Positions 56,844 through 64,000 of a stretch of 64,000 nt of DNA are shown here, piece by piece. The notes beneath the pieces are model-generated. The model saw only the letters and a program-made list of their open reading frames with translations, made no database searches and was not told where the DNA came from. The stretch's first letter is position 1. Each line of letters starts with the position of its first letter. This DNA comes from Cephalotus follicularis (lineage: Eukaryota > Streptophyta > Magnoliopsida > Oxalidales > Cephalotaceae): assembly GCA_001972305.1 (NCBI GenBank), contig BDDD01001977.1:1-64000 (forward strand), read 5' to 3'. A program made the translations under genes and the position numbers.

Positions 56844-59425
56844 TGTCACGCCGCGAACCGTGGTTTGGGTCCCATGACTCGACACGTGGCAATCCATACA
56901 ATCATCAACATCAATACCATAAAATTTAAAACTTAAATAAATCATAACCATAATCCTCTATTTAATGTGTGGATGTACAGACCCAGTTCCATACATTTAA
57001 AATATACTGCTACAAACCAGCAGATAAAAATAAATAAATACATAATTATTCCTTGAGAATCCAACCATAACGCGTACTGCCGAGGATGAGGAACTTACTT
57101 CGCTCTTTATCCTTGACGTTGCTGCGATGTGCCACCGCTACCTGTTCCTGTACCTGGCCCATTCAAAGGAATGGGTCAGCAACCCTGGGGGTTGTGTATG
57201 TTACCACATATACGGGCATATATCAGAGGAACAACCAATAAAAGCAGAGGAGTAAAATAATAATACACGCACATCATGAAGGCAGACCACAATTCATAAT
57301 ATAACATTATCATACTTTGTCCTCGGACTACTCTACTCAAAACATATACATCAATCACTTTACAGAGGAGTCTAGTCCGGTCATCCTATGGTATGGTCAG
57401 TGTTTAAGGTTCACCTTTAGGCTCACCTGCCCGTGGAATTCTCCTCCAAGTTCACCTGTCGAGCGGAATTCGCCCTTTGCTCACCTGCTCTGGCGGTTCA
57501 CCCTTTGGATCACCAGCTCTGGCGGAATTCACCTTTAGGTTTACCATTGGCGGATTCGCCCGAGGATCACCTGCCTTGTGGTATTCACCCCTTGGGTTTA
57601 CCTATTCGGCAGAATTCTCCCCAGTTGGGCTCACCTGCCTGGGACCATCTATAGATATTTCCTGGGGTCATCCTTATATTTCCTTTTTCTATTCTCATTT
57701 CTTTCCTTTCATTTTTACATTTCATCCTTAAGTCTGTCAAGGGTATACTATTGTGCATGGCACTTCCCATGCACAAGGCCCACATCAACTCACGCATGGC
57801 GCATGCAGGTCTATTATCCACCACGTATAGATATACCAGGGACGCCTACATGCCAACCTTGAATTTACTTTTCTTGTGGGAGCATGCAGGGGATATTCAT
57901 CTCACGAGCGCCTGTGAGGATCACATGCAAACACATGCCAGGGGCGCATGCATATACCATTTCCTTCTTCATGAACGCATACAAAGAGTGCGTACCAGGG
58001 GACAACGCGTGCCCAGTATGCACATTCGGCTCGGGGCAGGAGACGATGCCCACGTTGGGTGCATACTCGGCTTGTATCAGGGGAGAGCTCGTCGTCATTA
58101 CCTACTCGAGCGAAAGCAGAGGGGAGCTCGGCGCCGTTGCGTGGCATGCTTGGGAAGCATGGATTCTTGGCATTAGGCTCCCCTGGAGTTAGCATCCATG
58201 TCCCCTGGCGTTCAGTATTGGCACCTCAGCACGGGCTCCCCTGGCGTTCAGCACTGGCACCTCAGCACGGGCTCCCCTGGCGTTCCTTATCCTCGAGTGC
58301 TTGTCGTCTGAGCATGGACAGTAGAGCTCGAGCGTTGAGCTCAGGCATGGAGCTCGGGCATCACCACTGTCATCCTTCCCAGGTGCATACTCAGTGCGTT
58401 GGGTTCCTCAGGAGTCATGCATTTCATGCTTTGGACGCATGATTTTTGCTCGTCGGCGATGGAGGGAGCTCGGCGCCTGGCGGTGAGGGAGCGGTGAGCG
58501 CCATGCCCGGTCACATGGCTAGGAGGGGCTTAATCTCCATCTCGAGACCTCTTGCAATGACGCCTATGTTCATTTTGCGCAGTTGGCGCACACCAGGAGG
58601 AAGCACCAGGGATGAGAAGCACGTGATTTATGCGTGCAGGCGTGTATGTTGCATTATATCAGGTGACGTGCTCAACAATAATACAACTTATATACTTACA
58701 GACAATAAAACATAACATAAAAGCAAGCAACAAGCAATGGGCAAACACAGAAGACAAACAACAACAATCACACACACAAGCTGGTAGGCACTCGGATATG
58801 GAGTAACCTACCTGGGGTAAAGGATGAAAACGAAGATTTTCTTACTTCCTCTTAATTCTGGATTTCCTTCCAACAGGGTTCTGCTACACACATTTAGCTT
58901 TGCCAATTTCTCCTTCCTTACACAAATCCTTGCTCCCAGGGAATGGTATTTATACCGTTGGAGTGCAGGGGACAAGGGGACTCCATGGACAGCACCCACT
59001 TTGTCTCCTTCTTCCCACTATCTCTTCTCCCGAATTCTCTGGAACAAAATGTGCAAGATAATGTCCAAAAGTGTGTATGCAGGCCACCACCCACCTTTTA
59101 TACACATGAGAGGAAGGATCTAGAATTGTTGAGACAATTCTCAACGGTTCAGGGCCTTCCCCATGCCTTGGGCCAACCTACTCCAATTGGGCCTACCTCA
59201 TCACTTGGGCAAAATTACACTTTCCATTCACCAGCTCAAAATCCAATTACTACATTAAATTCATCCCAAGGAGAGTAACACAATCTCTTTAGCCCAAAGT
59301 CACAAATTATATTCCATTAAGGCCCAAATAAATACATCATAAAATTCGGACCCAGCCCAAAAAGGCGGGAAAAAAATCATTACAAAGCCCAATAATAATT
59401 CTTTATAATATTTAGGGCTCTTACA
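56844..59425 (-). repeat. Gypsy-like solo LTR inside the antisense ORF of element D
   Basis: 2582 bases, TGTCACGCCGCG...GGGCTCTTACA on the plus strand, with perfect GAACT duplications (56839-56843 and 59426-59430). Removing it restores the antisense coiled-coil frame (LREEF followed by INFQKEEA). It resembles LTR B in organisation (a shared AATGGGTCAGCAACC segment at about 57170 and 19725). It holds a 36-base tandem repeat (58202-58286) and repeated CACCTG..GGAATTC phrases (57400-57650). Confidence 0.92.
58202..58286 (+). repeat. Tandem repeat, 36-base unit, 2.3 copies
   Basis: Unit CCCCTGGCGTTCAG..TTGGCACCTCAGCACGGGCT occurs twice with two changes plus a partial copy, inside the solo LTR 56844-59425. 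Confidence 0.9.
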
Positions 59426-61989
59426 GAACTCCTCTCTAAGATCTTTCAAGGAATCGCTAGTATGTAAGAGGCTCACTTCGATCCTCTTTTTCTCTGCCCT
59501 CTCCTCCTCCAGCATTGTCAGGGCCTGCCTCTTCTCATCTACGATGGACTCTTGAGTCCTGAGAACCTCATCCAGCTGAGCTTTGGCAGACCTGGCGGTT
59601 TACGTGAGTTCCGCCACCTCCTCGAGCAGCTGGTTGTTGAGTTCCAGTGTATCTTTGAAGTTTTCCACCATGAGTTGAGAATCATTCAGAGTCTGCCAAA
59701 GGAAAATTAGCGTCAAAGGAGAAGCAAAAATATGTCAGAGAAAATAGGAATACATATATACCTGAATCTGGTTCCGATGCAGTTATTGAAGAGCAGGTCA
59801 TGAGGCCATCCCTTCCTAGCTTGAAGTTCGGATGGGTGAAAGCACAACTTGCTATGGACGAAAGGGGCCTCGGGAGCATTGAGGTCCTAGTTGGAGCTGC
59901 TAAAAGCGTCTAGTTCCTCATCCATCTTGTTGGCATCCCGAGGAACACCCAGGCGGATAGGGTCCTCGTCGCTCACCAAGGGAGCAATTCCAACTTGCCC
60001 CCCGGTTAGAGCCCTCTACATCCTGCCTTGTTTTTTTATTTTTGGATGGGGGAGGAACCTTGTGCATGATCCATTTGCCCCGAGCAGATCTCATTTGGGT
60101 AGCTTCAGCAGCAGTGGGGACAATTGAGGTTGCAGCAGCCACCTCGTCCCGTTCCTGGTTTGCCACAACATCCCTCTCCCGAGCTCTCTCTCTCTTTCCT
60201 TGTCAGGGACCACCCTCGGCTTCTTCTTCTTGCTGACCCTCATGATATCAGCAACACGGCGCCGAGGTTCCATTGCTGCGAAAAGACAAGGAAATCAGAG
60301 TTAAAACAGGAACTAGAAGAAGTAAAAGTAAAGGAGGAGATGGAGGCTTAATACAGCTTTCCCTCGGCACATCAGGCGAGGATCTATCCTGAACTCTCTC
60401 ACTCTCTCTCTTTGTGTCAACCCCTTTTGGGGTGTCCTCGACATCTTCCAAGTGGGATACTCTGCTAGGGATCATGCTCAGCCCAGCATGAAGCAGACGA
60501 TCCTCAAGCACAACATAGTTCACTTCCTCGGCCTCCAGGGCCAAGAGTTTGCCGAGGTCCATCTTCTCTATCGAGGACAAGCGAGACCTCTTGTTCAAGT
60601 GCCGTGTTTTCAGTGAATTACACCAGCTGGAGGCAGTGAACCCAGAGAGGTTCTTTATAAAAAAAATACCTCATCCTCTAGTTCTTGATGGGTTTGGTAG
60701 GATTCACCAGCATTTTCTTTACACCGGGGCTGGATTTGAAGACGTACCCACCCTTGCCTGGCGAGGCAGAAATGACATGGAACTCTTTGAACAATCCCAC
60801 CGTCGCGGTCACCTCTGACTCAATGCACTTGACCAAAAAACCCATCACAAAGCTCCAGGATTGCGCTTGGGGGAGCGAGGGGTGTAAACAGAAACTCCTC
60901 AAAACTGAAATGGCAAAGGAGGGCACTGGAACTCTCAAACCATACGAGAGAGCATCTTTAAAAACCACGAAGAGGCCAGAGTTGCTCTCCATAGCCATCC
61001 GGGGATTTTGAGGAAGATTGAACATTATGCCCTCAGGAAAGCAGTACTTTCTGGTGAGTTCCAATACCCTCTCATGAGAGAGCACACTCATATCAAAATA
61101 GCCATCCAAAGCTTGAATTCCAGCTTCAGAGGTAGGAGCATCAGGGTCTCCCGCCGCGACAACCGCGTTTTCCTCTGGATCAAGGGGGTGCTCAGCAACA
61201 GGCACCACCATTGCCAAGGGAGCAACTTCCTCAGGAGTAGGAGATCTACGAGTTTGTTTGGTTCTAGCCATCTAGACTAGAGAGAGGGAGGACGAAAAGT
61301 TAAGAGAACCCAAAGGAAAGCCCTATATTAGTTTGAAGTAACAGGTAGTCAAGAGCAACTTACCAAAAAGTTTGAAGAAGGGTTTGCGAAGCGAGGTTGA
61401 CTTGAAAATCCACAAAACCAAAAGAGCTCAAAGTTAGAAGATGATATCTGAAAGTCGAAAAAGGTAAAGAGTCTTCTTTGAGAAGAAAACGACTTTTAAA
61501 GACCTAAAGCTCGATTTTAGGTGGATCCAAACCACTCAATCTCTGCAAATCAAACGGCCGAAAAACAATCCGTCAAATCAGCGCAGGAAATAAAGAGACA
61601 CAGGCGGGAATTACGCAGGACATGCCACGTGTAAATTGTGCTCGATACGCCTTCTACAGATGCTAGATTTAGGCCCAAAAAGTGAAGTCCATTAACCGAG
61701 AGAAGTTTAACTAAGCCTACTAAGGTTAGCTACCAGTAAGACTCTTTCCTCAGAAATTTTTCTTCCTATGCTAAGCCAGACCCAACTACATCCCAGAGGA
61801 TCGTACCAAGCAAGAGTCCCCCACCTCTGCTTCTCTTCCTCTGATAAGGCAGGCGCATTTTTGTTAGAGGATCACACAAAGTAAAACCATTATCCTCTGT
61901 CCTTTTTCCTCTGCCAGTTTAAGCCACAACGGAGTTCTGCCTGAGCGATAACTCCCAGCTCTACTCCTCCTCCTCTGCCACAGCCAGAG

Positions 61990-62005
61990 AAGAAGGACCA
62001 GGGGG
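61990..62005 (+). other. Polypurine tract of Gypsy D
   Basis: AAGAAGGACCAGGGGG lies a few bases before the 3' LTR start, the expected priming site. Confidence 0.7.
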
Positions 62006-62009
62006 CATA

Positions 62010-62603
62010 TGATGAGGGAAAAGTTCTACCAAAATTCAGTGCGCCACATGTCATCCACAGCCACAGCCACGTGTACAAATGATGTAAAATCTAAGTGGAT
62101 AGCAGTCAGAGGAAACGCCTTAGAGCCAAATAAGGAAACATGCGAGATCCTCGGCTGTTTCCCAGAGGACCTCCTCCCCCATAACGGAATAAGGCGGCAA
62201 AATCAGCCTATATTCCAGGGATTCACCTCCGCAATATCAACAAGCAGGGCGTAAAATCAGGAAAATCCTAAGATCCTCGGCATTTCCTTAGGGGAACACA
62301 AACCACTTCCGAAAATTGAGCAAAGACAGTTACAAACAATCTCTATAAATACCAGAATCAAAGACTTCACACATGTCAGTCATTTTTACACATTAAAACA
62401 CCTGTAATTGTCTTCTTTGCTGATAACTGACTTAAACATCGGAGTGTTTCCAGGAGAAAACCCTCCTGGATATACGATTAGTTTGCTTGCTTTGTACAGG
62501 GAAATCAATTATACACCGTTTCTTGGAGCAATCAAACGTTTCTCCTAACAAATCAAATATTTCCACGTAAGGGACTGTTAAGTAGAGGATTTTCGCGTCA
62601 ATA
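62010..62603 (+). repeat. Gypsy D 3' LTR
   Basis: 594 bases from TGATGAGGGAAAAG to TTTTCGCGTCAATA, closely matching 51551-52154 with scattered substitutions and a small deletion near 62265. Confidence 0.9.
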
Positions 62604-62608
62604 TTTTT

Positions 62609-63576
62609 TATTTATTGATAATTTTTACTGTTTTAAAAACATATATTTTAATTAAATATCACACATTTTTTTATTAATTCAATTGATAATCAAACATTCA
62701 AAATAATATTAATAAAACCATTTTTATCTTATAAACATTAAATAACAAAAAAAAAAAAAAATGGTGCAGGTGCTGGGTCAAATGCATTGAGTGCAATTTC
62801 AGGTGTTGGGTCTGATGCAGTGAGTATTTGTGCAATTTCATATATTGTAAATGCGAAACCAAACAGCGCTATCGTGACGCCAGATGCCATTCGTACTAAT
62901 GGCTGACGTGTAAAGAATGACACTGAGTCTGCAGTGAAGGTGGCTAGTGCACCACCACTCATCACGAGGCAGCTTTTGGCTTACCAAACATATCCCAATG
63001 GAGATTTTCGTTTCAGCTGTCTTATCCATATAAGCTTTTGCAATTTGCAGGGTAACTGAGTACTGACCAAGAAGCATAAAAAAATTTCAAGGTTCAAGTC
63101 ACATTTCATAATCAATTGGTAACTCTGTCTATATCTCTTTGTTTCTTCCCTTAATGGAATGGCATTACTACACGTTGCCAGTAGCAATTAAGTTGAGATT
63201 AAATTTGTCTTCCTAAGATTCCTAAACTAAAGATTACTAGGCCTCAAATCATGCCCAGATTAATACAAAAATATCCAAGGATCAACAGTGACGCAACAAA
63301 TGAACAGCAAATCTAATATATTTCCCCATACTTCCGACGATATCATGTACATCAAAATTTGTATCACCAAAACAGGAATGTCAATGCTTAATTGACTGAT
63401 TACTCTCTTAATCTCTTTAACTTCCTCACATTCCCTTAATTTTTTTCTGCATACATACAGTAAAAAACATTAAAAGGGGATATTTCATTTACTAAAGCAG
63501 AATATAAATAAAAGAAAGTACTACTAGTGTGTTTGTTAGAGTTAACTATGTCGTCCTTCTCTATTTCTGTACTCCT
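62609..63576. other. Intergenic region with an unassigned minus-strand frame
   Basis: Poly-A runs surround a less AT-rich island at 62760-63000. On the minus strand it encodes GGALATFTADSVSFFTRQPLV and then RMASGVTIALFGFAFTIYEI, a membrane-like stretch without start or family assignment. From 63000 to 63576 nothing is recognised. The last part is probably the GATA gene's 3' UTR. Confidence 0.4.
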
Positions 63577-63951
63577 TCAAGCAAAAACAGACCCTCGAGA
63601 CAAAGCCATCAAAGAAAATGCTGCTTGTTCTTCCTCCCCCAACTTCCTTCTCCTCTGGCACCTCTGCTTCTTCACTATCGATGATGATCTCTGCAACAAC
63701 ACCTCATTGCCCAAAACAATCAACCTCATCTTCAAAAACTCACTCAATCCATTACCATTTGATCCCTTGCCATCAGCTGCAGCATCTGCATTGTTTGTAG
63801 AACTACAAGTTGTACTAGTGGTGATTTTGGTGTTAATGGTAGTATTATTATGTGATCTCTCCCTCTTCTTTTCCTGTTTATTAATGTTGTTCGAGGGCTT
63901 CATAGCTCTCCTTTTCTTCCTGTATCTGATGCCACACGCATTACACAGTGA
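63577..63951 (-). CDS. GATA transcription factor (B-class, GATA15/16/17-like), last exon
   Basis: A consensus acceptor (TTTGTCCAG) precedes the exon at 63951 on the minus strand. It encodes 124 residues starting SLCNACGIRYRKKRRAMKP, the second half of a CX2CX18CX2C GATA finger and its basic tail. An intron at this site in the finger is usual for the family. A 50-residue Asn/Ser/Thr-rich linker follows, then EFLKMRLIVLGNEVLLQRSS and the signature C-terminus KLGEEEQAAFSLMALSRGSVFA. The first exon with the other two Cys lies beyond the window. These factors bind GATA sites in the nucleus. The exact paralogue is not determined. Confidence 0.9.
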   Translation of the reverse strand, partial: SLCNACGIRYRKKRRAMKPSNNINKQEKKRERSHNNTTINTKITTSTTCSSTNNADAAADGKGSNGNGLSEFLKMRLIVLGNEVLLQRSSSIVKKQRCQRRRKLGEEEQAAFSLMALSRGSVFA

Positions 63952-64000
63952 CTGGACAAAGAGAGAGAACAAACCCGTTGGTCAAAAAAACAAAAATCCA

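Larger units (their letters stand above)
56344..61271 (-). pseudogene. Antisense ORF of Gypsy D, interrupted by a solo LTR
   Basis: From ATG at 61271 (minus) the frame encodes an acidic N-terminus and a globular part with VLELTRKYCFPEGIMFNLPQ, SYGLRVPVPSFAISVLRSF and QSWSFVMGFLVKCIE, resembling the 'putative gypsy-type transposon' domain in extra ORFs of Tat-like elements. A stop near 60678 and a one-base slip in a T run at about 60660 break it. The frame resumes with LSSIEKMDLGKLLALEAEEV (60540-60602). Farther on are coiled-coil blocks (59430-59660: LEEERAEKKRIEVSLLHTSD) continuing across the solo LTR into 56638-56843 and an acidic tail (56344-56598). Introns are likely. The role of such ORFs is unknown. 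Confidence 0.65.
51551..62603 (+). mobile_element. Gypsy element D, Athila/Tat-like, non-autonomous, with TSD TTTTT
   Basis: LTRs of about 600 bases lie at 51551-52154 and 62010-62603. TTTTT flanks both outer ends (51546-51550 and 62604-62608), consistent with a five-base duplication but low-complexity. The PBS is TGGCGCCGTCTGTGGG, and gag, a CHCC-like spacer, protease and the last part of integrase are present. RT, RNase H and the integrase core are missing between about 54952 and 55069. A long antisense ORF fills the 3' half. Nested inside are a Cassandra element and a solo LTR. Assignment to the Tat branch rests on the PBS, gag style and the antisense ORF. Confidence 0.88.

Noticed and set aside
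57430..58720. Long plus-strand ORFs (up to 141 residues)
   Set aside because: They lie inside the solo LTR 56844-59425 and reflect GC-rich repeats. They overlap equally long minus-strand ORFs.

Overview
The window is nuclear DNA from a flowering plant, most likely a eudicot (inference from the gene families and transposon types; the species cannot be named from this sequence). Only three host loci are supported. They are a complete Qa-SNARE gene of the SYP41/42/43 type (23182-26142, +), a three-exon organelle DEDDh exonuclease of the DPD1 type (27173-31592, -) lying tail-to-tail with it, and the last exon of a B-class GATA factor at the right edge (63577-63951, -). Nearly everything else is nested transposable elements and their debris.

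Left part (1-22170): a plus-strand Gypsy remnant A (LTR end, PBS, broken gag, protease and RT) is joined inside RT, at about 4224, to a minus-strand Gypsy remnant B that is broken inside integrase. The two oppose each other 3' to 3'. B reads leftwards from its 5' LTR (19396-22170), and its gag is split by two insertions. One is a Del/Tekay-like element C (7009-15710, 2.4 kb LTRs) that lacks most of RT and RNase H. The other is an unclassified 2587-bp insert (16012-18598) with a CCACT duplication.

Middle (22171-43352): after the SNARE gene, the large intron of DPD1 contains a solo LTR of family C in the opposite orientation (27938-30325, TSD CATGT). Just upstream of DPD1 is a minus-strand Copia element whose middle is replaced by a CACTA remnant (35549-41143). 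That remnant contains nine exons of a GH38 alpha-mannosidase gene with intact splice sites, and a different Gypsy solo LTR (37491-40076, TSD AATTC) sits in one of its introns.

Right part (43353-63576): debris of a Mutator-like transposase and of a plant mobile domain gene; a 4.1-kb MULE with about 0.9-kb terminal inverted repeats carrying a GRF-zinc-finger-like fragment; and a Gypsy element D (51551-62603) with a PBS of the type seen in Athila/Tat elements. D keeps gag, protease and a scrap of the integrase tail, has lost RT, RNase H and the integrase core, and keeps a long antisense ORF. D carries a rearranged Cassandra TRIM (5S rRNA-like LTRs) in its leader and another solo LTR (56844-59425, TSD GAACT) in the antisense ORF.

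Several unrelated LTR families carry arrays of short palindromic or tandem modules, notably around a GTCGAC core. I did not find a convincing new molecular system. The best leads are the CACTA gene-fragment capture, the long-TIR MULE, the palindromic Cassandra copy and the shared LTR palindrome arrays.
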